DNA from: an uncultured Ruminococcus sp.
GTDB lineage: Bacteria; Bacillota; Clostridia; Oscillospirales; Ruminococcaceae
Length of the DNA stretch: 15,851 nt
Direction: 5' to 3'
NCBI GenBank assembly: GCA_902772615.1
Contig: CACYBC010000042.1
Coordinates: 1 to 15,851 of the forward strand
Made by a program: the position numbers and the translations under genes. Each line of letters begins with the position of its first letter. Position 1 is the stretch's first letter. The notes beneath the pieces were generated by a model. The model was not told the DNA's origin. It worked only from the letters and a program-made list of their open reading frames with translations, and did no database searches. Positions 6,244 to 13,362 of this stretch are shown one piece after another.

Positions 6244-6924
6244 ATGGAAATCATCAAACTGATTGGTGTAGTGATCGTTGTCATCGGCTTCGCACTGAAG
6301 TTTGACACGATCGCCACCGTAGTCATTGCCGGTCTCGCCACTGGACTTGTTGCCGGAATGACTCCCATGGAGATCCTCAACACCCTTGGGACCTCCTTTG
6401 TCAGCCAGAGAACAGCCACTCTGTTCGTTCTGACTCTTCCTGCGATCGGCATCTGTGAGCGTTTCGGTCTTAAAGAGAAAGCCATAGATTTCATTCGCAG
6501 CATCAAGAACGCTACCACCGGGCGCGTCATACTGATCTATCAGGCGATCCGTACCCTTGCAGCCGCGTTCTCGGTCCGTCTTGGCGGACACCCGCAGTTC
6601 GTACGTCCTGTCGTCGTCCCGATGGCAGAAGGCGCATACAGTGCCAAGTACGGCGAGATCTCTGACGAAGTATCCGACACCATCCGCGGTGCATCCGCCG
6701 GTGCTGAAAACTACGGTAACTTCTTCGCTCAGAACTGCTTCATGGGCGCTTCCGGTACTCTTCTTATCGTCAGCACCCTTGTTGAGCAGGGTTACGAAGT
6801 GACACCCGCTCAGATCGCCGGTTGGTCGATCCCGATCGCAGTCATCTCCGTGGTAGTCGGCGCAGTCCGTGCCATCCTGCTTGATAAGAAGCTGGATAAG
6901 CAGGGAGAAAGGAGCGCAAAATGA
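6244..6924 (+). CDS. DUF969 family membrane protein, putative transporter subunit
   Basis: Predicted inner-membrane protein of 226 residues with about five or six helices. Conserved-looking segments are RLGGHPQFVRPVVVPMAEGAY (112-132) and GASAGAENYGNFFAQNCFMG (149-168), rich in small and polar residues inside the membrane as in substrate or ion sites. DUF969 proteins almost always occur with a DUF979 partner, as here. Function is not established; a transporter is the usual suggestion. The frame is open 25 codons upstream, but ATG at 6244 follows AAAAGGAGTGAGAAA and starts a hydrophobic helix, so it is preferred. Its last four bases overlap the next gene (ATGA), a sign of translational coupling. 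Confidence 0.88.
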   Translation: MEIIKLIGVVIVVIGFALKFDTIATVVIAGLATGLVAGMTPMEILNTLGTSFVSQRTATLFVLTLPAIGICERFGLKEKAIDFIRSIKNATTGRVILIYQAIRTLAAAFSVRLGGHPQFVRPVVVPMAEGAYSAKYGEISDEVSDTIRGASAGAENYGNFFAQNCFMGASGTLLIVSTLVEQGYEVTPAQIAGWSIPIAVISVVVGAVRAILLDKKLDKQGERSAK

Positions 6925-7862
6925 ACTTTGGACAGATCTTAGCTGAAGTATTCTATGTACTTATCGGCATTATTTTCATCCTTGTCGGCGTAAAAGCCCT
7001 TAAGGATCCCGGCGCCCAGAAGAAAGGCACTACAGCTGCTTTCTGGTTCGTCCTTGCATTCACATTCATCTGCGGAAACTGGATCCCGAAGTGGATCGTA
7101 GGTCTTGCAATCGTAGTCATGGCGGCATTGACCGGCATCAAAGGCGTCGTACAGAGCGCCAGCGATGTTCCGGAGCAGAAAGTCGTACGTGAGCGCGCTG
7201 ACAAGCTCGGCTACAAGATCTTCATCCCCGCTCTGAGCCTTGCCTTCTCAGCCGTTATCCTTGCGACACTCGGTTCAAAGGTCCCTGCGCTCAGTTGGAT
7301 CACCGCCAATAACTCAATCTGCATCGCAGGTATCATCGCTCTGATCGTTGTTCTCATCATGACAAAGGCAGAGCCCAAATATGCAGTTGTCGACGGCACC
7401 CGCCTCATGGACAACGTAGGTCCTACAGGCATCCTGCCCCAGCTGCTCTCAGCCCTCGGCTCACTGTTCACGGCAGCAGGCGTAGGCGCCGTTATCGCAA
7501 ACGGTGTTGCCGCCATCATCCCCGAGAACAGCAAACTGATCGCCTGTGCCGTATATTGCGTCGCCATGGCACTGTTCACGATCATCATGGGCAACGGATT
7601 CGCCGCTTTCTCCGTAATCACAGTCGGCATCGGCATCCCGTTCCTGATCGCTAAAGGTGCAAATCCCATCATCGTTGGTGCTCTCGGTCTTACCGCAGGT
7701 TACTGCGGAACCCTCTGCACTCCGATGGCTGCAAACTTCAACATCATGCCTGCAGCTCTTCTTGAAGTCAAAAACAAATACTCCATCATCAAGAGCCAGG
7801 TCCCCGTTGCTATTTGCATGCTCTGCATACACATCGTTCTGATGTATGTATTCGCGTTCTAA
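6921..7862 (+). CDS. DUF979 family membrane protein, putative transporter subunit
   Basis: Polytopic membrane protein of 313 residues with roughly nine or ten helices. Polar and glycine-rich motifs likely to line a transport path are MDNVGPTGILPQLLSALGSL (163-182), GNGFAAFSVITVGIG (224-238) and AGYCGTLCTPMAANFN (259-274). The last resembles re-entrant loop motifs of ion-transporter-superfamily carriers, though I cannot confirm the relationship by eye. The ATG overlaps the stop of the DUF969 gene by four bases and has AAGGAG before it. The partner gene and the adjoining pcp suggest uptake of pyroglutamate or pyroglutamyl peptides; this comes from gene context, not from sequence. Confidence 0.9.
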   Translation: MNFGQILAEVFYVLIGIIFILVGVKALKDPGAQKKGTTAAFWFVLAFTFICGNWIPKWIVGLAIVVMAALTGIKGVVQSASDVPEQKVVRERADKLGYKIFIPALSLAFSAVILATLGSKVPALSWITANNSICIAGIIALIVVLIMTKAEPKYAVVDGTRLMDNVGPTGILPQLLSALGSLFTAAGVGAVIANGVAAIIPENSKLIACAVYCVAMALFTIIMGNGFAAFSVITVGIGIPFLIAKGANPIIVGALGLTAGYCGTLCTPMAANFNIMPAALLEVKNKYSIIKSQVPVAICMLCIHIVLMYVFAF

Positions 7863-7871
7863 AAAAGTATT

Positions 7872-7904
7872 CCGCGCGCGGGTATTGCCGCGCGCGGTCC
7901 TTTT
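7872..7904 (+). terminator. GC-rich intercistronic hairpin, possible attenuator before pcp
   Basis: Two copies of CCGCGCGCGG (7872-7881 and 7888-7897) pair as a 10-base stem around GTATTG, followed by TCCTTTT. Each copy is itself a palindrome. The tail is only four T residues and is followed within seven bases by the pcp ribosome binding site, so partial termination or mRNA 3'-end protection of the DUF979 message is more likely than a full stop. Confidence 0.7.
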
Positions 7905-7915
7905 AAGGAGATCCA

Positions 7916-8524
7916 ATGAAAATACTACTAACTGCTTTTGATCCGTTCGGCGGAGAACCGGTCAACCCGGCACAGGAAGCTGTTGCCGCTGTTTCCGATA
8001 CAGTTGCAGGCGCCGAGATCGTTAAATGCGTTGTCCCGACCGTTTTCGGAAAATCCATTGATACCGTTTACGCCGCTATGAAAAAAGAGAATCCTGACGT
8101 AACATTCTGTATAGGTCAGGCCGGCGGCAGAGTAGGACTCACGCCTGAGAGAGTAGCTATAAACCTCGATGACGCGAGGATAGAAGACAACGAAGGCAAC
8201 CAGCCCTTTGATAAAGTGATCCGCGAATACGGAGAGAATGCTTACTTTACATCACTTCCCGTCAAAGCTATGGTCAACAAGATCAAGGAAGCCGGCATCC
8301 CTGCAAGTGTCTCCTACACAGCCGGAACGTTCGTGTGCAACCATCTCATGTATGGCGTGCTCTATAACATCTCAAGAGAGTTCCCGAATATGAAGGGCGG
8401 TTTCATGCATGTCCCGTTCCTGCATGAACAGGTGCTGAATCGTGCAAATACACCGTCGCTTTCCAAGGATGACATAGTTAAGGGAATAGAAGCGGCGATA
8501 ACTGCTATCGTGGAAAATGCCTGA
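7916..8524 (+). CDS. pcp: Pyroglutamyl-peptidase I (pyrrolidone carboxyl peptidase)
   Basis: Cytoplasmic cysteine peptidase of family C15 that removes N-terminal pyroglutamate (5-oxoproline) from peptides. The 202-residue length is normal, the N-terminus MKILLTAFDPFGGEPVNPAQ is diagnostic, and the catalytic triad is visible: Glu78 in GLTPERVAINLDDARI, Cys141 in AGTFVCNHLMYG and His165 in FMHVPF. AAGGAG lies five bases before the ATG. It follows the DUF969/DUF979 pair on the same strand, 53 bases away across a hairpin, and ends before a strong terminator. Confidence 0.96.
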   Translation: MKILLTAFDPFGGEPVNPAQEAVAAVSDTVAGAEIVKCVVPTVFGKSIDTVYAAMKKENPDVTFCIGQAGGRVGLTPERVAINLDDARIEDNEGNQPFDKVIREYGENAYFTSLPVKAMVNKIKEAGIPASVSYTAGTFVCNHLMYGVLYNISREFPNMKGGFMHVPFLHEQVLNRANTPSLSKDDIVKGIEAAITAIVENA

Positions 8525-8550
8525 TCATCGCACAGGATCTTTATAAACAG

Positions 8551-8578
8551 ATGAGCCCGGCCTTGCGGCCGGGCTCAT
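8551..8578. terminator. Bidirectional terminator between pcp and the PASTA protein gene
   Basis: ATGAGCCCGGCC and GGCCGGGCTCAT form a perfect 12-base stem with loop TTGC. On the plus strand it is followed by GTTTTATT. On the minus strand the tail is CTGTTTATAAA. It separates two converging genes and starts four bases after the minus-strand stop at 8582. Confidence 0.9.
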
Positions 8579-8581
8579 GTT

Positions 8582-10198
8582 TTATTCTGTTTCTTCTTCT
8601 CCCGGAGTCTGTCCCTGCATGTCATGGTCAAAAGGATCCGGCTGAACCTTGATCGTTACGGTCTCAGTAAGCTTTATCTCTTCTCCGCTGTCTATGCTCT
8701 GTTCATATACCAGTCCGGGGAACCTGTCCTCCGCTTCCTCAAATACGACCGAATACTTTATATTGTAGCTTTCAAGAAGTTGTTCGGCGTTAGGGAGATA
8801 TAGGCCGGTCAGATCCGGCATCACCGCAGTTATCTTCTTGGAACTGTTTACGAAAAGCGTTATGGTCCTGTGATCCGGCCCCATATCAGTGCCGGGATAA
8901 GGATCCTGATTTACGATCACATCCTCTTCCTCTCCCTCTGTATAAGTGCTGATCATGACGAAATCAAAGGAGATGGTATCAAGTTCCGTTTCAGATATCT
9001 TTTTCCCTCTGTAATCCGGGGCTTCTATAGCTATGCTTTCCGGAAGTTTTTCCTGTTCCTCAGCTCTGCGCCTTTCCCTTTCCTTCTTTGCTGAATCCAC
9101 ACTGACAAAATATACCGCAGTCATGACAATTAGGAGGCAGAGAGAAATAAGAGAAAGATATCTCCATATGTTTCTCTTTTTCTTTTCTTCTTCCTTTTCA
9201 GCCGTTTCTTCCTCGCTGCTGAAGAACAGCTGGGAGACCGCCTGAGAAGCCTCCTCAGGTTGTTCACCGTTGAGCGCCCTCCTGAAATCATGTACTGATG
9301 CCGTCCTGTTGGCTCTGTTCACCAGCATTGCATTCCATACTGCATCGGAGACCTCTCCGGGTACGTCTTCCGAGACCTCAGCCATCGTCGTAAGCGTATC
9401 GAAATTCTTTCTCTGTACGCCGTCCTGAGGTGCCACACCCAGCACACAGCGGTAGAACACCGCCCCAAGGCTGTAAACATCACTGATACTCTGAGGCTTT
9501 TCTCCTGATTCGCTCTCAGGTGAACAGAATCCCACCGCCTTCTGGGTGGAAGGAGTATCCCCGGTGCAGAACTCGTCAAGCCTCACATCACCGTTGTTGT
9601 CGATCAGTATGTTATCCGGAGAGATATTCCCGTGGAAAAGTCCTTTGGCATGAACGGCTTCCAGCGCGTCCATCACCGGTTCCATCACTATCTGTGTCTG
9701 AGCGACTGACAAAGTACCGCCGTTTCTCCTGAGCAGTTCTCTCAGAGTCATCCCGGAGAATCTGTCTATCACGGCATAAGCAGTCCCGTTCTGCTGAATA
9801 AGATCCTTTACCTTGGGAACCGCGCAATCATCAGGAAGCTCTCTCATTGCCCCATACGATGACATAAATCTGTTAAGGCCTGACCTGAATCTCTTTTCCG
9901 CCCCGGCAATGGGCTGCATGGACATTTCACTGCTGACTCTGACTATTCCGCCGGCCGGCAGGAATTCTCTTACAGTACATACCTTATAACCGGTGACATC
10001 GAATCCGATATAATCGACACACTCGGTGTGTATCTCTTCCGCTCTGCCTATAAGATATTTTCCTTTGCCGATCCTTGACCCGATCGGCAGAAGGCCTTCC
10101 GGGTTCTGCTGGCTGCCGTTATATCCGCAGGAAGGACAAGCCAGCGCTCCCGAGGGCACCGGGCTCATACAACACATGCACAGTTTTCTGTCAGACAC
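8582..10198 (-). CDS. Zinc-ribbon / pseudokinase / PASTA-domain membrane protein
   Basis: 538-residue single-pass protein with the architecture of a bacterial Ser/Thr kinase receptor. Order: zinc ribbon (Cys7, Cys10, Cys21, Cys24); kinase-like domain (about 38-310); Glu/Lys-rich linker; transmembrane helix (about 346-366); two extracellular PASTA-like repeats (about 386-451 and 455-518); acidic tail. The catalytic positions look degraded: the glycine loop is not recognisable, the VAIK lysine position is Arg77 (VREFLP), HRD reads HGN (189-191) with Asn replacing the catalytic Asp, and DFG reads EFC (209-211). The structural SPDN (193-196) and DVYSLGAVFY (240-249) motifs remain. It is therefore likely a pseudokinase that senses cell-wall material rather than an active kinase. 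Start is GTG, with GGAGG seven bases upstream, directly behind the yebC terminator. Confidence 0.85.
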   Translation of the reverse strand: MSDRKLCMCCMSPVPSGALACPSCGYNGSQQNPEGLLPIGSRIGKGKYLIGRAEEIHTECVDYIGFDVTGYKVCTVREFLPAGGIVRVSSEMSMQPIAGAEKRFRSGLNRFMSSYGAMRELPDDCAVPKVKDLIQQNGTAYAVIDRFSGMTLRELLRRNGGTLSVAQTQIVMEPVMDALEAVHAKGLFHGNISPDNILIDNNGDVRLDEFCTGDTPSTQKAVGFCSPESESGEKPQSISDVYSLGAVFYRCVLGVAPQDGVQRKNFDTLTTMAEVSEDVPGEVSDAVWNAMLVNRANRTASVHDFRRALNGEQPEEASQAVSQLFFSSEEETAEKEEEKKKRNIWRYLSLISLCLLIVMTAVYFVSVDSAKKERERRRAEEQEKLPESIAIEAPDYRGKKISETELDTISFDFVMISTYTEGEEEDVIVNQDPYPGTDMGPDHRTITLFVNSSKKITAVMPDLTGLYLPNAEQLLESYNIKYSVVFEEAEDRFPGLVYEQSIDSGEEIKLTETVTIKVQPDPFDHDMQGQTPGEEETE

Positions 10199-10210
10199 GT
10201 TCCTTCCTCC

Positions 10211-10236
10211 GAAAACAGCGGCGTAAAACGCCGCTG
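10211..10236 (-). terminator. Terminator downstream of yebC
   Basis: On the minus strand CAGCGGCG and CGCCGCTG form an eight-base stem with loop TTTTA, followed by TTTTC. The next bases are the GGAGG of the kinase-like gene, so that gene is read either by read-through or from an unseen promoter. Confidence 0.75.
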
Positions 10237-10259
10237 AGTGTTTTCTGTTTGTTTATTGT

Positions 10260-11000
10260 TTACGGCAGGTCCTCTTCGTTATCCAGGTTGTGCCACACTC
10301 CCTGAACATCATCATCTTCTTCCAGAAGAGAAAGGAGAGTTCCCATCTGCTTCAGCTGCTCCTCATCATTAAGAGCCGTATATGTAGACGGAACATAAGC
10401 GACTTCAGCTGAAGAGAATGCATAACCAAGTGATTCGAGACCTTCACAGACCTTTACCAGGTCATAGGGATCGGTGGTGATCTCTGCAACGTTCTCATTG
10501 ACCTCAAGGTCATTCACACCGTCGATCTCCATGGCTTCCATCATCAGCTTGTCCTCATCGATGGGATCCTCGTCCTCGATGACGATCACGCCCTTCTGTG
10601 TGAACATGTACGAAACGCAGCCGGTGGTCCCGAGATTTCCGCCATATTTGTCAAAAAGATGCCTGACCGACGCAGCCGTGCGGTTCCTGTTGTCAGTGAG
10701 CGCTTCGCAGATCACTGCGATCCCGCCGGGGCCGTATCCTTCGTATACGATGCTCTCATAGTTCGCCGTATCGGATGACGCCTTCTCAATGACCCTTTTG
10801 ATATTGTCGTTGGGGACGTTATTGGCCTTAGCCTTTGATATGGCATCACGAAGTCGTGCGTTGGTATCAGGATTGGTACTGCCTCCCTCTTTTACCGCAA
10901 CCGCGATTTCTTTGGCATATTTCGTAAAGACCTTGGCTTTTGCGCCGTCAGCCTTTTCCTTCTTCCTCTTGATATTGTTCCACTTGGAATGCCCTGACAT
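10260..11000 (-). CDS. yebC: YebC/PmpR family protein (TACO1-like)
   Basis: Cytoplasmic protein of 246 residues. The N-terminus MSGHSKWNNIKRKKEKADGA and the segments NVPNDNIKRVIEKA, YEGYGPGGIAVICEALTDN and GGNLGTTGCVSYMF are family signatures. Homologues were annotated as transcriptional regulators (PmpR). More recent work on the family (bacterial YebC and mitochondrial TACO1) points to a role in translation elongation through difficult stretches such as polyproline. The ribosomal and GTPase neighbours fit a translation role. AAGGAGAC precedes the ATG. It has its own promoter at 11040-11068 and a terminator after it, so it may form a single-gene unit. Confidence 0.95.
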   Translation of the reverse strand: MSGHSKWNNIKRKKEKADGAKAKVFTKYAKEIAVAVKEGGSTNPDTNARLRDAISKAKANNVPNDNIKRVIEKASSDTANYESIVYEGYGPGGIAVICEALTDNRNRTAASVRHLFDKYGGNLGTTGCVSYMFTQKGVIVIEDEDPIDEDKLMMEAMEIDGVNDLEVNENVAEITTDPYDLVKVCEGLESLGYAFSSAEVAYVPSTYTALNDEEQLKQMGTLLSLLEEDDDVQGVWHNLDNEEDLP

Positions 11001-11039
11001 AGTATTGTCTCCTTAGAAATCTGAATCTCTACTCTAGTA

Positions 11040-11068
11040 ATTATATTTAATGCACGGACGGTGCGCAA
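11040..11068 (-). promoter_or_regulatory. Sigma-A promoter of yebC
   Basis: On the minus strand TTGCGC (11068-11063), 17 bases, consensus TATAAT (11045-11040). It lies between the mrnC stop and the yebC start and gives a leader of about 33 bases. Confidence 0.75.
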
Positions 11069-11077
11069 TATTATCTG

Positions 11078-11482
11078 TCAATCACTTATGATCAGCGAGA
11101 ACAGTTCCCTGATACGGTCGTTCCTGCCTGTAATATACAGATAACCGAACAGCGTCTCCAGTCCTGTGGCTGCCCTGTAGTCCGCAGGGTCAGCGTTCTT
11201 TGAAGATGTGACTTTGTTGGCATTTCTGCCTCTGCGCGCCATCTCCGCTTCTTCTTCCGTAAGCAGGCCGTTTATCTTCTCAAGAGCGGAATGCTGCGCT
11301 TCCGCCCTGACGTACGAGATCGCCATCTTGTGGAGCACTGCGGCAGGAGCGTCATGAGTCAGACTTATGTGTTCTCTGACGAGAAGCTCATATACCGCAT
11401 CTCCTATAAAGGCAAGCTCCACGGGGCTTTTCTGCTTTGCCTCATGCCGGGAAAGCATGTCTGAATCAGGTAATGTAATCAA
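11078..11482 (-). CDS. mrnC: Mini-ribonuclease III (MrnC)
   Basis: RNase III catalytic domain without a double-stranded RNA binding domain; in Bacillus subtilis it matures the ends of 23S rRNA. The 134-residue product has ELAFIGDAVYELLVREH, which includes the active-site Asp of the GDA motif, and the family signature MARRGRNANKVTSSKNADPADYRAATGLETLFGYLYITGR. The start is TTG at 11482 with AGGAG nine bases upstream, overlapping the end of obg by 17 bases; the next ATG eight codons later has no ribosome binding site. Family members in Bacillus usually sit near cysS; here the gene follows obg. Confidence 0.93.
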   Translation of the reverse strand: MITLPDSDMLSRHEAKQKSPVELAFIGDAVYELLVREHISLTHDAPAAVLHKMAISYVRAEAQHSALEKINGLLTEEEAEMARRGRNANKVTSSKNADPADYRAATGLETLFGYLYITGRNDRIRELFSLIISD

Positions 11483-12734
11483 ACTGATAATCTCCTATGC
11501 GTATGGAATCTCCCTCCTGCACATCCATCTCAACGAGTCTGTCCAGGATCCCGGAATCAGCAAGTGCGTTTTGGAAGTACATAAGGGATTCATAGTCATC
11601 CACATTGCTCTGCATGAGGATCCTTTCGAGCCACGGCGCTTCTATCACCCATTCATCGTTTTCATCGTCTCTGAAGATCTCAAAGTCCCTGTTTCTTCCG
11701 CCTTTCTGCGGTCTGACGAAATCAGGTTCAAATGTAGTAATAGGAGGCAGTTCAGCCAGCGCTTCGGCACATTTGTTGATAAGTTCCCTCGTGCCTTCCG
11801 TGGTGGCGGCGGAGATCTCAAGGTATTCAAGACCTTTGTCCTTTATATAAGAAGCAAAAGAAGCTCTCTGCTCGTCGGAAGCTATGTCGATCTTGTTGCC
11901 GACTACGATCTGTTTTCTTGAACCGAGCTCCTCACTGAAGGATGAGAGCTCATTATTGATCTGTTCGTAATCAGCGACCGGATCTCTGCCCTCGCTGCCG
12001 GATACGTCGACGATGTGTACGATCAGCCTGCATCTTTCGATATGTCTGAGGAAGTCATATCCAAGTCCTATGCCTCTGCTCGCTCCTTCTATGAGCCCTG
12101 GTATGTCTGCAGCGACAAAGGAAGAATCCCCGACATTCACTACTCCGAGATTGGGAGTAAGCGTTGTGAAGTGATAATTGGCTATCTTCGGTCTCGCGTT
12201 GGATATGACGGAAAGAAGCGTCGACTTTCCTACATTGGGGAAACCTACGAATCCCACGTCGGCTATGAGTTTAAGCTCCAGGGAAACGTCAAAAGTCTCC
12301 CCCTGGGTCCCCGTCTTGGCAAATCTGGGGATCTGTCTGGTCGGGGTGGCAAATCTGGCGTTTCCGAACCCGCCTCTTCCCCCTTTGCAGATCAGGACAG
12401 GCTCGTCCGAAGATACATCCGCCATGATCTTCCCTGACTCATACTCCCTGACTATGGTACCTCTGGGCACCTTCAGATAAAGATCATCTGCGCTCTTGCC
12501 CCTGCAGCGGTTCCCTCTTCCGTTCTCACCGCTCCCCGCTTCATACTTCCTTCTGTATTTATAGTCGCTGAGCGTCGAGAGATGGTCATCTGCAACAAGA
12601 TATATGCTGCCGCCGTCCCCGCCGTCTCCGCCGTCAGGGCCTCCCGCAGCAACATATTTTTCTCTGTGGAAGCTGACAGCCCCGTCGCCGCCTCTTCCTG
12701 CTTTCAGTTGAATTCTTGCTTTATCGATAAACAT
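11466..12734 (-). CDS. obg: GTPase Obg (CgtA)
   Basis: Essential ribosome-associated GTPase involved in 50S assembly and stress signalling. The 422-residue product has the glycine-rich Obg fold (1-157, including AGGPDGGDGGDGGSIYL), the G domain (158-330: G1 GFPNVGKST 164-172, G3 DIPG 210-213, G4 NKID 280-283, G5 SAA 308-310) and a C-terminal OCT domain (about 340-420) typical of Gram-positive Obg. It follows rplU-rpmA in the conserved order, but a strong terminator lies in the 47-base gap. No Shine-Dalgarno sequence is visible: the bases before the ATG are the terminator T-tract followed by ATGAAAAA. An out-of-frame ATG eight bases upstream would give a 12-codon peptide. Confidence 0.96.
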   Translation of the reverse strand: MFIDKARIQLKAGRGGDGAVSFHREKYVAAGGPDGGDGGDGGSIYLVADDHLSTLSDYKYRRKYEAGSGENGRGNRCRGKSADDLYLKVPRGTIVREYESGKIMADVSSDEPVLICKGGRGGFGNARFATPTRQIPRFAKTGTQGETFDVSLELKLIADVGFVGFPNVGKSTLLSVISNARPKIANYHFTTLTPNLGVVNVGDSSFVAADIPGLIEGASRGIGLGYDFLRHIERCRLIVHIVDVSGSEGRDPVADYEQINNELSSFSEELGSRKQIVVGNKIDIASDEQRASFASYIKDKGLEYLEISAATTEGTRELINKCAEALAELPPITTFEPDFVRPQKGGRNRDFEIFRDDENDEWVIEAPWLERILMQSNVDDYESLMYFQNALADSGILDRLVEMDVQEGDSIRIGDYQFDYIT

Positions 12735-12742
12735 TTTTTCAT

Positions 12743-12775
12743 AAAAAGAAAAATCCCGTGCTTTCCAGCACGGGA
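12743..12775 (-). terminator. Strong terminator between rpmA and obg
   Basis: On the minus strand TCCCGTGCT and AGCACGGGA form a perfect nine-base stem with a four-base loop, followed by TTTTTCTTTTT. It starts seven bases after the rpmA stop and ends nine bases before the obg ATG. It should end most rplU-rpmA transcripts and limit obg expression. Confidence 0.9.
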
Positions 12776-12781
12776 CTTGGT

Positions 12782-13033
12782 TCAGTTCATAACGTTGACC
12801 TTCTTGCGGTCCTTACCATATCTTGTGAACCTGACGGTTCCGTCTGTAAGAGCATAAAGCGTATCATCGGATCCGATCCCAACGTTCAGGCCGGGATGAA
12901 TGTGTGTGCCGCGCTGACGAACAAGAATGTTGCCAGCAAGAACGAACTGTCCGTCCGCTCTCTTGACACCGAGGCGTTTGGACTCGGAGTCTCTGCCGTT
13001 CTTTGTGGAACCAACACCTTTTTTATGTGCCAT
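12782..13033 (-). CDS. rpmA: 50S ribosomal protein L27 (bL27), no N-terminal extension
   Basis: Ribosomal large-subunit protein near the peptidyl-transferase centre. 83 residues beginning MAHKKGVGSTKNGRDSESKR and containing the usual ADGQFVLAGNILVRQRGT stretch. Most Firmicutes L27 proteins carry a nine-residue N-terminal extension ending around LQFFA that the Prp protease removes; this one starts directly at the mature-like N-terminus, as in proteobacteria. A GGAGGGT lies just upstream of the ATG. It follows rplU by 20 bases and no prp gene lies between them. Confidence 0.97.
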   Translation of the reverse strand: MAHKKGVGSTKNGRDSESKRLGVKRADGQFVLAGNILVRQRGTHIHPGLNVGIGSDDTLYALTDGTVRFTRYGKDRKKVNVMN

Positions 13034-13053
13034 AAGTAATACCCTCCGTTTCC

Positions 13054-13362
13054 TTACGCGTTGATGGCAGTAACTTCAACCTTTGTGAAGCTCTGACGAT
13101 GGCCGAGATGGCGTTTCTCGTTCTTCTTGGGCTTGTAGGTGAAAACATCGATCTTCTTTGCCTTACCCTGCTTGAGGACCTTTCCGGTAACGGATGCTCC
13201 TTCGACTACAGGATTGCCGAATACTGTGCTTTCTCCACCGATTGCCAGGACCTTGTCGAACGTTACGGTCTCTTCAGCATCAGCTGCGAGCTTCTCGACG
13301 TAGATAACATCTCCCTGCTCGACCCTGTACTGCTTGCCGCCCGTTTCAATAACTGCGTACAT
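13054..13362 (-). CDS. rplU: 50S ribosomal protein L21 (bL21)
   Basis: Ribosomal large-subunit protein that binds 23S rRNA. 102 residues, starting MYAVIETGGKQYRVEQGDVIYVEKL and ending with the basic KPKKNEKRHLGHRQSFTKVEV signature. Length is normal. The ATG has AGAGGT upstream. First gene of rplU-rpmA, with a consensus promoter and a leader of about 78 bases that probably carries autoregulation. Confidence 0.97.
   Translation of the reverse strand: MYAVIETGGKQYRVEQGDVIYVEKLAADAEETVTFDKVLAIGGESTVFGNPVVEGASVTGKVLKQGKAKKIDVFTYKPKKNEKRHLGHRQSFTKVEVTAINA

Noticed and set aside
6208..6591. 127-codon minus-strand frame opposite the DUF969 gene
   Set aside because: The plus strand carries a coherent membrane protein in the DUF969/DUF979 arrangement; the antisense product is low-quality shadow sequence.
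7461..7916. 151-codon minus-strand frame opposite the DUF979 gene
   Set aside because: Antisense to a conserved gene; the His/Asp/Glu-rich translation is typical of the complement of a hydrophobic coding sequence.
11367..11921. 184-codon plus-strand frame across mrnC and obg
   Set aside because: It spans the boundary of two well-supported minus-strand genes and has no start signal.
12015..12437. 140-codon plus-strand frame opposite the obg G domain
   Set aside because: Shadow of the conserved GTPase motifs on the other strand.
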